Source: Chryseobacterium balustinum
Lineage (GTDB): Bacteria; Bacteroidota; Bacteroidia; Flavobacteriales; Weeksellaceae
DNA length: 64,000 nucleotides
Assembly: GCF_900168205.1 (NCBI RefSeq)
Contig: NZ_FUZE01000001.1
Location: 682,001-746,000, forward strand
Direction of reading: 5' to 3'
Shown here one piece after another: positions 1 through 8,480 of this stretch. The position numbers and the translations under genes were made by a program. The notes beneath the pieces are model-generated. The model did no database searches and had not been told where the DNA came from. It was given only the letters and a program-made list of their open reading frames with translations. The stretch's first letter is position 1, and the number at the start of each line of letters is the position of its first letter.

Positions 1-280
1 AATCAATTTTAAATTCATTAAAAAAATCAGAAGATTGCGTATAGCTTTCCTTAGATTCATTATTTGAATTCGAAATGTTTTCAATCGCTTTCCAGTAAGA
101 AGAGTAGGTTTCATAGTCTGATGGAGAGGTGAAATCATTTAACGGACCTACTGATAAATCATCATGAATACAGTGAATTTTTATTTCATCATCAGGATAA
201 TTTGTTTCAAAATAATGCTTCAGACTACCTTTTGCCGAAATTCCGCTCACTAAATGAATGGCTTTTTTAAAATCAATCAT
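1..280 (-). CDS. DUF1835 domain protein, N-terminal part only
   Basis: This reading frame starts at an ATG at 280 and runs off the left edge of the window, so only about 93 N-terminal residues are visible. The start IDFKKAIHLVSG, followed by GSLKH and then by DDLSVGPLNDF, matches the N-terminal pattern of DUF1835 proteins (hydrophobic strand, small-residue loop, then a D-D-L-S-x-G-P motif). The function of the family is not established. The gene reads leftward, like the two-component genes to its right, but a 69-bp gap separates them and I see no evidence for a shared operon. The identification rests on motif recognition only. Confidence 0.7.
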   Translation of the reverse strand, partial: MIDFKKAIHLVSGISAKGSLKHYFETNYPDDEIKIHCIHDDLSVGPLNDFTSPSDYETYSSYWKAIENISNSNNESKESYTQSSDFFNEFKID

Positions 281-349
281 CGCTGTATTTTTTTAGTTAT
301 TTAATGAAACAATTTTCATGCTGAGAAATAAATGTTTTTTTTGTCAAAT

Positions 350-1036
350 TCAGCTTTCAGGAAACTCAATTTCAAAGCCAATTCCTCTCAGAGATTGGAT
401 TTTTATTTCAGCATCATGCTGAAAATATTTGCGCAGTCGACTGATAAAAACATCAAGGCTTCTTCCTGTAAAATAATCGTTAGTCTCCCAGAGATTATCG
501 AGTATATCGTCTCGCTTGATGGTTTTATGATTGAATTTTAAAAGATAAAGTAAAAGATCTTTTTCGCGAATTGTCAATCTTATTTTCTCTTTGGGATGAG
601 AAAGCAAAAGCTTTTCTGTATCTAAAATATAGCTTCCGATTTTGTATTGAGTGATCGTTTCTGAAGATAAAGTTCTTTTCAGAATATTTTTAATTCTTAA
701 AATTAATTCTTCCGGATCACAAGGTTTTGAGATGTAATCATCTGCTCCGATTTTCAATCCTGTTAAGCGGTCTATTTTCTGATTTTTGGCCGTTAAAAAT
801 AAAAGTGGGAAATCGGGTTTGGCTTTTAAGATCATTTTTGCCAAAGAAAATCCGTCGAGATTAGGCATCATAATATCTAAGATCCCGATATGAAAATGGA
901 GATCTGACTGTAAAATCGGTAAAATATCTTCCGGATCCTGAAACCATGAAACTTCAAAATCTTCAAGCTCGAGATATTGTTTCAGGATCATTCCAAAATC
1001 TGAATCGTCTTCTGCCAGTAAAATCTTAATCTTCAT
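350..1036 (-). CDS. OmpR/PhoB-family response regulator
   Basis: A 228-residue two-domain response regulator. The receiver domain (about 1-120) has the acidic pair EDD at 9-11, the probable phosphoacceptor Asp54 in GILDIMMPNLDG, Thr82 and Lys104 (SKP). The C-terminal half (about 130-228) is a winged-helix DNA-binding domain: LTIREKDLLLYLL, then the recognition region SLDVFISRLRKYF and the wing ending in LRGIGFEIE. Its start overlaps the end of the upstream histidine kinase by 11 bp, so the pair is probably translationally coupled and forms one signalling system. Three TTAAC repeats in the divergent control region (2385-2411) are the obvious candidate binding site. The signal sensed is unknown; the divergent TonB-receptor-like gene is a plausible target. 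Confidence 0.93.
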   Translation of the reverse strand: MKIKILLAEDDSDFGMILKQYLELEDFEVSWFQDPEDILPILQSDLHFHIGILDIMMPNLDGFSLAKMILKAKPDFPLLFLTAKNQKIDRLTGLKIGADDYISKPCDPEELILRIKNILKRTLSSETITQYKIGSYILDTEKLLLSHPKEKIRLTIREKDLLLYLLKFNHKTIKRDDILDNLWETNDYFTGRSLDVFISRLRKYFQHDAEIKIQSLRGIGFEIEFPES

Positions 1037-2345
1037 AAGGAATTGAAATTTTAAAAGTTGTTCCTACATTCACTTCGCTTGTAATCTCAGTTTTCCCATT
1101 ATATTTCTCAACAATTTTTTTAACGAAAAACAATCCCAAACCCAAACCTTTACTGTTGTGAATATTATTGGATTGTATTCTGTAAAATTTCTCAAAAATA
1201 TTTTTCAGTTCGCTTTGTTCCATTCCGTTTCCGTTGTCTGCAACAATGATTTCAAGCTTATTCTGAATAGTTTTCACATCGATTTTAATTTCTGAAGCAC
1301 CATATTTTACACTGTTTTCACAAAGATTTTTGATCACGGTTTCCATCAGTTTTTTGTCAAACGGAAGTTCTTTTGAAACAGAATTATTAAGCTTAAAATC
1401 AGTATTCTTGTAAGTGAAAGCTAAATCCTGAATAAAAAAATCCCAGTTTTCAGGCTTTGTTGCTGATCTTTCTTCAGTAAGATATTCAGGATGAAGTTGA
1501 TGCATCAAGTCTTCCAACCTTGAGATTTGTCTGTCGATCAATGGGAAAATTTCGGTGTTGTATTCTTTTTTTAATGTTTTTGAGGCAATTTTAAGTGTTG
1601 CAATGGGTGTTTTAAATTCATGAGAGATATTGTCTACAACAGTATGCAAAACCTCAACCTGTTTTTGTTGCCGGATTAAATTTTTAATGGTGAAAATATA
1701 TAAAATCAAAACACTCAGTAAAATAGCGATACAGCATAAAGTAAGTAGTGTAAGGTTTTGAAAAACAACAGTATTGATATTTAAAATTTCAAAATCTGTC
1801 TGGCTTCTTACAAAAAAAGAGTCGTCTTTCTCAAGTTGATCGCTTTTATCCGATCTCGAAGTGGAGGAGGTTTCCCATTTTCCAGTATTAGAAATTCCGG
1901 CTTTTGTAATCTTGTTTCGCGTTTCGTATAAAGTGACTGGTTTATCGATCAGGTTTATATTTTTCGGAACATAAACAATTGATAAAAACTGAGTTCTTAC
2001 AGCCACTTTATAGCCTTCTTTCTTAAACTTATGGTCAATATAATCACTTAATTTATCTTGTGTGATTTTTTTGTTTTTTTCAAAATAGTTTAAAAACTCT
2101 TTTTTGCTGATTTTTTTATTGTTGAATTCGGCAAAGATTTTCCTTTGACCTTCGTCACCCAAATTACTTGCACCGCCAAGATTTTCCAGATTATCAATGT
2201 AATCATCAATTCTGTTATGAACATCGCTGTAGACTTCCCGCTTTTTTACCTGAGAAGTTTTGTACATAAAATATACCTGAATACCCAATAATAGCAGGAA
2301 TAAAGCTGCAAAAAGAGAGATAAGATATTTACTTTTAGAAATCAT
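1026..2345 (-). CDS. Membrane sensor histidine kinase (HisKA/HATPase_c)
   Basis: Partner kinase of the response regulator that follows. Counting from the ATG at 2345 (439 residues), it has an N-terminal membrane helix, a periplasmic region of about 170 residues with no recognised domain, and a second membrane helix around 197-220. The dimerisation/phosphoacceptor box NISHEFKTPIATLK follows with His242, then an ATPase domain with the N box NLCENSVKYG, the G1 box DNGNGM and the G2 box GLGLGLFF. The frame is also open from an ATG at 2363, but the sequence there is the promoter-like TATATTTG (2351-2358), so I prefer the internal ATG. With that promoter the mRNA would be almost leaderless. The stop overlaps the regulator start. 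Confidence 0.9.
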   Translation of the reverse strand: MISKSKYLISLFAALFLLLLGIQVYFMYKTSQVKKREVYSDVHNRIDDYIDNLENLGGASNLGDEGQRKIFAEFNNKKISKKEFLNYFEKNKKITQDKLSDYIDHKFKKEGYKVAVRTQFLSIVYVPKNINLIDKPVTLYETRNKITKAGISNTGKWETSSTSRSDKSDQLEKDDSFFVRSQTDFEILNINTVVFQNLTLLTLCCIAILLSVLILYIFTIKNLIRQQKQVEVLHTVVDNISHEFKTPIATLKIASKTLKKEYNTEIFPLIDRQISRLEDLMHQLHPEYLTEERSATKPENWDFFIQDLAFTYKNTDFKLNNSVSKELPFDKKLMETVIKNLCENSVKYGASEIKIDVKTIQNKLEIIVADNGNGMEQSELKNIFEKFYRIQSNNIHNSKGLGLGLFFVKKIVEKYNGKTEITSEVNVGTTFKISIPYED

Positions 2346-2350
2346 TGAAG

Positions 2351-2358
2351 CAAATATA
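2351..2358 (-). promoter_or_regulatory. Bacteroidota -7 box for the histidine kinase operon
   Basis: On the minus strand this reads TATATTTG, an exact match to the TAnnTTTG -7 element known in Bacteroidota. It ends 6 bp before the preferred ATG of the kinase, so transcription should begin within a few bases of the start codon. It overlaps the alternative upstream start codon context, which argues against that start. Confidence 0.6.
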
Positions 2359-2384
2359 TACATTTCGTGAATGCGTTTTTACCA

Positions 2385-2411
2385 TTAACCTCGCATTAAC
2401 CTTCCGTTAAC
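2385..2411. promoter_or_regulatory. Three TTAAC direct repeats, exact 11-bp spacing
   Basis: TTAAC occurs at 2385-2389, 2396-2400 and 2407-2411, one helical turn apart. The first two copies extend to ATTAACC. The block lies between the divergent kinase operon and the barrel gene, just upstream of where RNA polymerase would sit on the kinase promoter. Tandem half-sites one turn apart are typical of OmpR/PhoB-family regulators, so this is the likely site of the neighbouring regulator. That assignment is an inference. Confidence 0.55.
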
Positions 2412-2490
2412 TGAAATTCTCGGTGGCAATATTCAATTTTGTCACAGTAAAATATCAAACTCATTTGAATTAAACTTAAAACTAACTGAA

Positions 2491-4872
2491 ATGTATAAAT
2501 ATCTTCTCTTTCTTCTCTTTCTTGTTTTTCCGGTTTTTATGTTTTCGCAATCGCAGAAAATTTCCGGTACTGTTTTTAATGCTGATAAAGAAAAACTCGA
2601 TTCTGTGAAAGTGGAATTGTATAATCATGAAAATACTTTAATTAAATCTTTTTTTACCGATTCTGAAGGTAGGTTTTTGTTTGATGATCTTTCATCAACA
2701 TCTTTTAAGCTAAAAATTAATAATGAAAAATACCTTTCATTTGAAAAAAATATCGAGGCTGAAAATGAGATCGAAGCTTTAAATATCATTTTAAAAAACA
2801 ATCAGAAAGATATTGAAGCGGTAACGATTACGAAGAAAAAACCATTGGTGAAAAGAAAAGTAGACCGTTTGGAATTTAATGTAGAAAACAGCAATATTTC
2901 TTCACTCAACGCTTGGGAAATTCTTAAAAAAACACCTCAGGTTACCATTAATAATGATGTTTTGGCAGTGAAAGGCGGAACGTCGGTTTTGATAACCATT
3001 AATGATAAAAAAGTAATGATGACTGGCGAAGAGCTCAAAAATTTTCTTGAAAACACACAAGGCGATGACGTGAAATCTGTAGAAGTTATTACCAATCCGC
3101 CTGCAAAATATGAAGCGCAGGGTGGCGCTGTTCTGAATATTGTGATGAAGAAAAATAAAATTGAAGGCTATCGTGGAATTCTTTCTTCAAAATATATTCA
3201 AACCCAATACGCAAAAGGGGTTGCCGGTCTTTCGCAATATTACAAAAAAGATAAACTTTCGGTAATGGGAAGCTATTTTCGAGGAGGAGGAACGTATTAT
3301 CGTGAAGGTACAGATTATGTAAACTATCCTGAAGATGGCACAACCTGGATTAGTACAATGAACCGGAAAGATCAAAATAAAAACCAGAATACAGTAAACT
3401 TTAACGTTGAATATGAAATCGACAGTCTTACAACAGCGAGTCTGAATTATTCCGGATTTTTTGCCCCAAAATCTTACGGAACTTACTTTGTGCCAACTTT
3501 GATTTATAATACCCAGAATGTTGCGGAATCTAATTATACAACGATTAACGATCATCATTCCAGAACAATTAATAATTCATTAAGTTTTCAAATTGATAGA
3601 AAACTAAATAAAAAAAGCAGTCTTTCGTGGATTAATTATTTTACGGCAAATAATTCAAATGCATATCAAAATGTTTTGACCTACTTGAATTTTAAAGATG
3701 AGCAACCGCGAGAAACGAATTTTATGACCAATAATAAAAGCAATGTTCAGCTATATTCTACGCAACTTGATTACCAATGGAAAAACGATAAATTGGAATT
3801 GGAATCGGGTGCAAAATACAGCTTTGTAAAAACAAATAGCTTGCTTGATTTTTCAGATAACGAAAATGGTGAATTTCAATACAGACCGGAAAAAAGTAGC
3901 CTTTTTGACTATAAAGAACACAACTTTGGAATTTATACATCAATGGCTTATAATCTCGGAAAATGGAATTTCAAAGGCGGACTTCGTGCAGAAATGACCG
4001 ATTTGGAAGGCGTGGTTTCTGAACCTTATGAAGTAAATAAAAATAATTATTGGAGCTTTTTCCCGACATTTTTTGCACAATATACCACGGAAAATAAACA
4101 TGAATTTGGATTTTCGTATGGTAAAAGAATCAGCAGACCTTTTTATTCATGGTTAAATCCTGCAAAATCTTATTATAATTTATTCTCTTATTATCAGGGA
4201 GATCCCAAGTTGAAAGCAACCATTATTCACAATTTAAATCTTACCTATTCATTCAAAAACTGGAATTTAGATTTCTACTACCGAAAAGAAATTTTCCCAT
4301 CAATGGAAATTTCTTACCAACAGCATGAAAACAATAATCTGATTTACTATTTTACTAATATTGAAAAAGGTGAAGCTTATGGGGTGAATCTTTACAAAAG
4401 CTTTGAAATAAAACCTTGGTGGAGTTTAATTATTTCTGAAAACCTGGAGCACAACGAAAATTATTTTAAAGGAATAGACGGAGCTTTAAATAAAAACAAA
4501 GTCTGGAACTGGGTTTCAAATGTTTCAACAAGTTTTACTTTAGACAAAAATTCAGACTGGAAGATGGAAGCCGGACACAAATATTATTCGCCGTCAATTC
4601 AAGGGACATTCAAAATTTCCAGTCAATGGTCGGCTTATTTTGTAATGAACAGAAAGTTTTTCAATAAAAAATTAGAAGCTGCATTTATTTTTAATGATAT
4701 TTTCAGATCGACACAGCAAAAAATAAGCACCAAATATGGCAATCAGGATAATTACTTTTTAGATTATCAGGATACACAAGGTTTTACTTTTTCTCTAAAA
4801 TATAATTTTGGAAATCAGTCGGTTAAAAATTCAAAAACAATCAAAAAAGCCGATGAACAGGAAAGATTGTAG
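2491..4872 (+). CDS. Outer-membrane beta-barrel (TonB-receptor-like) protein
   Basis: A 793-residue exported protein. A signal peptide (about 1-19, ending FMFSQSQ) is followed by a carboxypeptidase-regulatory-like beta-sandwich (about 23-100), a short plug-like segment (KRKVDRLEFNVEN, then a region rich in TSVLITIND) and a long C-terminal barrel rich in alternating aromatic strands. This architecture is the 'outer membrane beta-barrel family' related to TonB-dependent receptors, which in Bacteroidota take up metal complexes, peptides or glycans. It has no SusD partner, so glycan uptake is less likely. It is divergent from an OmpR-type two-component system with a shared control region, which suggests regulation by that system. 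The substrate cannot be told from the sequence. Confidence 0.85.
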   Translation: MYKYLLFLLFLVFPVFMFSQSQKISGTVFNADKEKLDSVKVELYNHENTLIKSFFTDSEGRFLFDDLSSTSFKLKINNEKYLSFEKNIEAENEIEALNIILKNNQKDIEAVTITKKKPLVKRKVDRLEFNVENSNISSLNAWEILKKTPQVTINNDVLAVKGGTSVLITINDKKVMMTGEELKNFLENTQGDDVKSVEVITNPPAKYEAQGGAVLNIVMKKNKIEGYRGILSSKYIQTQYAKGVAGLSQYYKKDKLSVMGSYFRGGGTYYREGTDYVNYPEDGTTWISTMNRKDQNKNQNTVNFNVEYEIDSLTTASLNYSGFFAPKSYGTYFVPTLIYNTQNVAESNYTTINDHHSRTINNSLSFQIDRKLNKKSSLSWINYFTANNSNAYQNVLTYLNFKDEQPRETNFMTNNKSNVQLYSTQLDYQWKNDKLELESGAKYSFVKTNSLLDFSDNENGEFQYRPEKSSLFDYKEHNFGIYTSMAYNLGKWNFKGGLRAEMTDLEGVVSEPYEVNKNNYWSFFPTFFAQYTTENKHEFGFSYGKRISRPFYSWLNPAKSYYNLFSYYQGDPKLKATIIHNLNLTYSFKNWNLDFYYRKEIFPSMEISYQQHENNNLIYYFTNIEKGEAYGVNLYKSFEIKPWWSLIISENLEHNENYFKGIDGALNKNKVWNWVSNVSTSFTLDKNSDWKMEAGHKYYSPSIQGTFKISSQWSAYFVMNRKFFNKKLEAAFIFNDIFRSTQQKISTKYGNQDNYFLDYQDTQGFTFSLKYNFGNQSVKNSKTIKKADEQERL

Positions 4873-4953
4873 ATTTATTTGATTAATCTGTTCAATTAAA
4901 AATTTTTAACAGAAAAAAGTGTTGTACAGCAGGGAAATTTCTTTAATTAATGA

Positions 4954-4961
4954 TAGATTTG
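4954..4961 (+). promoter_or_regulatory. -7 box upstream of the FKBP lipoprotein gene
   Basis: TAGATTTG matches TAnnTTTG exactly and lies 44 bp before the ATG at 5006. I see no clear TTTG at the expected -33 position. Confidence 0.45.
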
Positions 4962-5005
4962 CAGCAATTATGTAATTCGTTAATAGCAAATAATAAAATT
5001 ATCAA

Positions 5006-5710
5006 ATGAAAAAACAGACCATTGCATTATTTTGTATCGCAATATTTAGTATTTCGTGCGCTCAGAAAAATGATAAACAAGGCGATAGCAAATATACTGA
5101 TGACCAAAAAGCGTCATATTATATAGGGTTAAATATTGCCCAAAATATGAAACAAGAAGGTTTTAAGGTAGATGCAGATCTTTTGGCGCAGGCTATAAAA
5201 GAAGAAATGAACGGGACAAAGAAGCTGATGCCAGCTGAAGAAATGAACGCTTTTATGCAGGATTTTATGCAGAAGCAAAATGAAAAAAAGCAATCCACTG
5301 CGTTAGCACAGGCAGGTGAAAATAAGAAAAAAGGTCTGGATTTTCTTGCAAAAAATAAAAGCAACCCAAAAGTAAAGACTACAACTTCAGGTTTACAGTA
5401 TGAGGTTTTGCAGGAAGGTGATGGTAAAACAAAACCAAAAGCATCAGACGTTGTACAGGTGAAATATACCGGAAAACTTTTAGATGGAACTGTTTTCGAC
5501 TCTACCGATAAAAATGGTGGTGCTGCAATGGATATTAATCTGGGTAGCGTAATCAAAGGTTGGACAGAAGGTATTCAATTGATGAGCAAAGGATCTAAAT
5601 ACAGATTTTATATTCCTTCAGACCTTGCTTATGGAGATCGTGGAGCAGGAGCTGCAATTCCAGCAGGAGCTACAATTATCTTTGATGTAGAACTGGTAGG
5701 TATAAAATAA
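5006..5710 (+). CDS. FKBP-type peptidyl-prolyl isomerase, lipoprotein (FkpA/Mip-like)
   Basis: A 234-residue prolyl isomerase. The N-terminus has a lipoprotein signal with lipobox SISC (Cys18), so the mature protein is probably anchored in a membrane and faces the periplasm. Residues about 30-120 are helical and charged, as in the dimerisation arm of FkpA/Mip. The C-terminal FKBP domain (about 125-234) carries QVKYTGKLLDGTVFDST, INLGSVIKGWTEGIQLM, FYIPSDLAYGDRG and the final strand IIFDVELVGI. These match the conserved FKBP ligand pocket. It most likely assists folding of exported proteins. It is monocistronic, with its own -7 box and a strong bidirectional terminator behind it. Confidence 0.93.
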   Translation: MKKQTIALFCIAIFSISCAQKNDKQGDSKYTDDQKASYYIGLNIAQNMKQEGFKVDADLLAQAIKEEMNGTKKLMPAEEMNAFMQDFMQKQNEKKQSTALAQAGENKKKGLDFLAKNKSNPKVKTTTSGLQYEVLQEGDGKTKPKASDVVQVKYTGKLLDGTVFDSTDKNGGAAMDINLGSVIKGWTEGIQLMSKGSKYRFYIPSDLAYGDRGAGAAIPAGATIIFDVELVGIK

Positions 5711-5726
5711 ATTTAATCTAATTTTT

Positions 5727-5766
5727 CCAATAAAAAAAGAAGCTGAAAAGCTTCTTTTTTTATTGG
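5727..5766. terminator. Bidirectional terminator, 18-bp perfect stem
   Basis: CCAATAAAAAAAGAAGCT (5727-5744) pairs perfectly with 5749-5766 around a GAAA tetraloop. A and T runs flank the GC part on both sides, so it can terminate both the FKBP gene (+) and the convergent regulator operon (-). Confidence 0.85.
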
Positions 5767-5789
5767 AAAAACTCTGACTAGATCATTAG

Positions 5790-6434
5790 CTATGATTCTG
5801 CAAAACCATTCTTGATCGCAAAAACGGCTAAACCGACTCTTGTTTTAAGGTCAAACTTTTCACAGAGTTGATCACGATAGCTTTCTACAGTTCTTGGGCT
5901 ACAACACATTTTTTCTGCAATTTCTTTATAGCTGAGTTCAGTAACAGTATAAGTAAGAAATTCTTTTTCTCGTTCAGAGATTTTCTTTTTTTTCTCATTA
6001 TTCTTCTCATCACTCATGTTTGAAAAAATAATTTTTGAGGCCCAATCCGGATAAAAGAAACCGTCGCTGCTCAATTTTGTAAGGGCTATTTCCAAATCTT
6101 TTGGATGGGTATTTTTTAATAGATAACCTTTTGCTCCGTTTCTTATCATTTTGATAACACTGTTGTCATCACCCTGCATACTGAGAGCCATTACCTTAAT
6201 GTTTGGATGATTCTCTTTCAGCCATAAAGCGGTTTCAAAACCATTCATAATCGGCATACTGATATCTAAGAGTATAATATCCGGGATTTTTTGTCCATTT
6301 TTAAACTTATCAATCAGGTCTTTCCCGTTTTCGGCCACATCAATGACTTCAAAATCTTCGAAGTTACCGATGATTCCTTCAAGTGCTTTGGCAATCAATA
6401 AATGGTCGTCAACAATTACAATGGTCTTTTTCAT
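5790..6434 (-). CDS. NarL/FixJ-family response regulator
   Basis: A 214-residue regulator. The receiver domain has VDDH at 8-11, phosphoacceptor Asp57 in LLDISMPIMNG and the GAKGYLLKN segment that supplies the conserved Lys. A LuxR-type helix-turn-helix (about 148-210) shows SEREKEFLTYTVTELSYKEIA followed by CCSPRTVESYRDQLCEKF. It starts 2 bp after the histidine kinase stop and is the last gene of a four-gene leftward unit. The kinase has the matching HisKA_3 type, so the two form a cognate pair. The target genes are not evident; no palindromic operator stands out upstream of the unit. Confidence 0.93.
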   Translation of the reverse strand: MKKTIVIVDDHLLIAKALEGIIGNFEDFEVIDVAENGKDLIDKFKNGQKIPDIILLDISMPIMNGFETALWLKENHPNIKVMALSMQGDDNSVIKMIRNGAKGYLLKNTHPKDLEIALTKLSSDGFFYPDWASKIIFSNMSDEKNNEKKKKISEREKEFLTYTVTELSYKEIAEKMCCSPRTVESYRDQLCEKFDLKTRVGLAVFAIKNGFAES

Positions 6435-6436
6435 TG

Positions 6437-7216
6437 CTATTTTTTTAGTTTTATTTCGATCGCTGTACCTTTGTTCTCGTTGCTTTCAAGATTAAACTCA
6501 GCTCCGATGATTGCTGTTCTGTTTTTCATATTGGTAAGCCCAATTCCGTTTGAAAGAATTTTGTCGATATCAAAACCAATTCCGTCATCAGTAATATTTA
6601 ATTCCCAAAGATTTTCTTCGGTAGTATTGAGCTTAATGAAAATATTTTTACATTGCGAATGTTTTATGCTGTTTTGAATAAACTCTTGTGTAATTCTTAA
6701 CAAAACATTTTTATGAACAAAATCGAGATCAAGACATTTAAAATTATGCTCAAAATGAATTTTGCATTTCTTTAATACACACGCATTTTCAACTTCTTCC
6801 TGGATCAAAGTTACGATGTCTTTTTGATCGATGTTATCGTCGGTCAATGTTTTTGAAAGACTTCTTAAATCCTGCAGAGACTGATCGATAATTTGAGAAA
6901 CCATATTTATTCTCTCGCTTTCTTCAATAATTTTATTTTCATAAAGCAGCTGTTGTATATAAAGGCTTGCTAAAGTAAGTTTTTGTCCAATGTTATCATG
7001 TAGTTCTCGTCCGATTTGCTGCATAGTTGCCTGCTGAATTTCGAGCTGGGTAGCTAAAAGTTCTTTTTGATGGATCTCATTTTTAAGCTGAATTTCATTA
7101 AGATACTCTACTTTTCTCTGCTTATATTTCCGAATGTAAATCATTACGGCAACTAGAAATATGACAAAAAAAATATTAAATAAAATAATGGTTAAGTATA
7201 ATTCTGTTTTCCCCAT
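6437..7216 (-). CDS. HisKA_3-type sensor histidine kinase
   Basis: A 259-residue kinase with one N-terminal membrane helix (about 5-27), a coiled-coil-like linker (30-65) and the dimerisation box QIGRELHDNIGQKLTLASL, with phosphoacceptor His73. The C-terminal ATPase domain has NSIKHSQCKNI (N box), ITDDGIGFD (G1) and NGIGLTNMKNR (G2). It has essentially no extracytoplasmic sensor domain, so the signal probably comes through the membrane or through a partner. The gene overlaps the end of the seven-helix membrane protein upstream by 25 bp, which makes that protein the prime candidate for the sensory partner. The response regulator follows after 2 bp. Confidence 0.9.
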   Translation of the reverse strand: MGKTELYLTIILFNIFFVIFLVAVMIYIRKYKQRKVEYLNEIQLKNEIHQKELLATQLEIQQATMQQIGRELHDNIGQKLTLASLYIQQLLYENKIIEESERINMVSQIIDQSLQDLRSLSKTLTDDNIDQKDIVTLIQEEVENACVLKKCKIHFEHNFKCLDLDFVHKNVLLRITQEFIQNSIKHSQCKNIFIKLNTTEENLWELNITDDGIGFDIDKILSNGIGLTNMKNRTAIIGAEFNLESNENKGTAIEIKLKK

Positions 7217-7842
7217 ATGAATGAACTTGCAAATAACAGATACATTATAATTCCCGACAAAAGAAAATAGCTATAATAGAGGCTCCAAATATCCATATGC
7301 TCCAAAAGTTGGAAATAAAATGTCCAAAACGGGAGCGTACCTATATAGAATAAAGTTACGCCAAGATTTATATAAAACATTCTGTTTTTGGTGAAATTAA
7401 GAATATTCTCCGAATTTACTTGCTTATAATATTCCATAATAACCAAAAACATTAAAAGCAGACTTCCAAATGTATAGTTGAAAGAAAAAACATGCTTGTT
7501 TTTTACAAAATAAAGCTCATTTGGGATGAATGCTAAAAGAAATAAAGCAGAAAAAATAAAAAAAAGGTTTTTATTTTTTAGTGATCGATATGCATAAAGC
7601 CAGTAAAAAAATATAAATTCTATTGGGATGACGAAGTAATTGAAAAATAAATTTTTTGGGTAAGAAATATAGTTTTCAGCAAATTTCCCGAATATTTCAC
7701 AACAGAAAATAAAAATAAGGAATATTGAAAAGTATCGATAGTGACTTCCTTTAATTCTTTTAAAGAAAACAATTGATGCAATTGCAGCAAGACCTTCTGC
7801 GAAGATCATGCAACTCTGTAAAAAAAATTGAAAGTCACTCAT
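7192..7842 (-). CDS. Polytopic membrane protein coupled to the histidine kinase
   Basis: A 216-residue protein of unknown family. Hydrophobic stretches suggest about seven membrane helices (roughly 9-28, 38-57, 64-84, 93-111, 121-140, 155-175 and 186-208), with few charged residues apart from short cytoplasmic loops (RSLKNKN, EYYKQVNSEN). The end overlaps the kinase gene by 25 bp, so production of the two is tied. Since the kinase has no sensor domain of its own, this protein may act as its membrane sensor. That role is inference from position only; no catalytic or binding motif is visible. Confidence 0.75.
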   Translation of the reverse strand: MSDFQFFLQSCMIFAEGLAAIASIVFFKRIKGSHYRYFSIFLIFIFCCEIFGKFAENYISYPKNLFFNYFVIPIEFIFFYWLYAYRSLKNKNLFFIFSALFLLAFIPNELYFVKNKHVFSFNYTFGSLLLMFLVIMEYYKQVNSENILNFTKNRMFYINLGVTLFYIGTLPFWTFYFQLLEHMDIWSLYYSYFLLSGIIMYLLFASSFIWGKQNYT

Positions 7843-7850
7843 GGGGTTGA

Positions 7851-8306
7851 TTAATAAGACTCTACTATTGAAGTATTTGGAGGTATTAGAGTTCCATGAT
7901 TTTCGGCTAGTGCAATTCCGGTAACGCTAAGTGCTTTTCCTTCTTCTTGAAAAGGATTGAAATCATAGTGTAAGCCTTCTTTTTCTTTTGTAGGGATCAT
8001 CACCAACGTATGTCTTTTAGCATAGTTGGAAGGAATAGGTTGTGCCGGATCTTCAGGGTATGCTGCATAATAAAATCGGATTCCCAAATCATTACTTTGT
8101 ACATTAGGATCGACTATTTGAGCCTGAGCTTCTATTTCTGCAATAAAATTTTTTAGCGCTGGCAAATCAAACCATACTGAATGTGCATCGTCTATCTTTA
8201 TGTTTTGATTAATACAATTTAGTTGATTGTTTCGGTAATTGTCTACCAAATCTTGAATAAGATCCACAGCAAGTGTATTTGGATTGTTTAAGTTGGTGTT
8301 GGCCAT
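7851..8306 (-). CDS. Hypothetical cytoplasmic protein heading a two-component operon
   Basis: A 151-residue protein without signal peptide or membrane segment. I do not recognise the family. It has a polar N-terminus (NLNNPNTLAVDLIQDLVDNY), a mixed alpha/beta middle (DAHSVWFDLPALKNFIAEIE) and a strand-rich end with HTLVMIPTKEKEGLHYDFNP. It is the first gene of a tightly packed leftward unit: 8 bp to the membrane protein, then the kinase and regulator. Its presence at the head of that unit suggests that it belongs to the same signalling system. No function can be assigned. Confidence 0.7.
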   Translation of the reverse strand: MANTNLNNPNTLAVDLIQDLVDNYRNNQLNCINQNIKIDDAHSVWFDLPALKNFIAEIEAQAQIVDPNVQSNDLGIRFYYAAYPEDPAQPIPSNYAKRHTLVMIPTKEKEGLHYDFNPFQEEGKALSVTGIALAENHGTLIPPNTSIVESY

Positions 8307-8415
8307 TTTCTTAGGTTTTATGGGTGTTTTTACAAATTTGCAAAAAAAACTCCTTACAACCCTCCGTTTTTTTACTGTAAATCCTGTCTTTGCAGTTTAT
8401 TTTTTAATTAAAAAA

Positions 8416-8451
8416 AATAAGTACCACAGAATGAGATCCGTGGTACTTATT
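8416..8451 (-). terminator. Terminator of clpB
   Basis: AATAAGTACCAC (8416-8427) pairs with 8440-8451 around a 12-nt loop. On the minus strand the stem is followed by a run of T, giving a typical intrinsic terminator just behind the clpB stop codon. Confidence 0.8.
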
Positions 8452-8480
8452 AAAAAATAATATATATGAAAAAAAACTAC

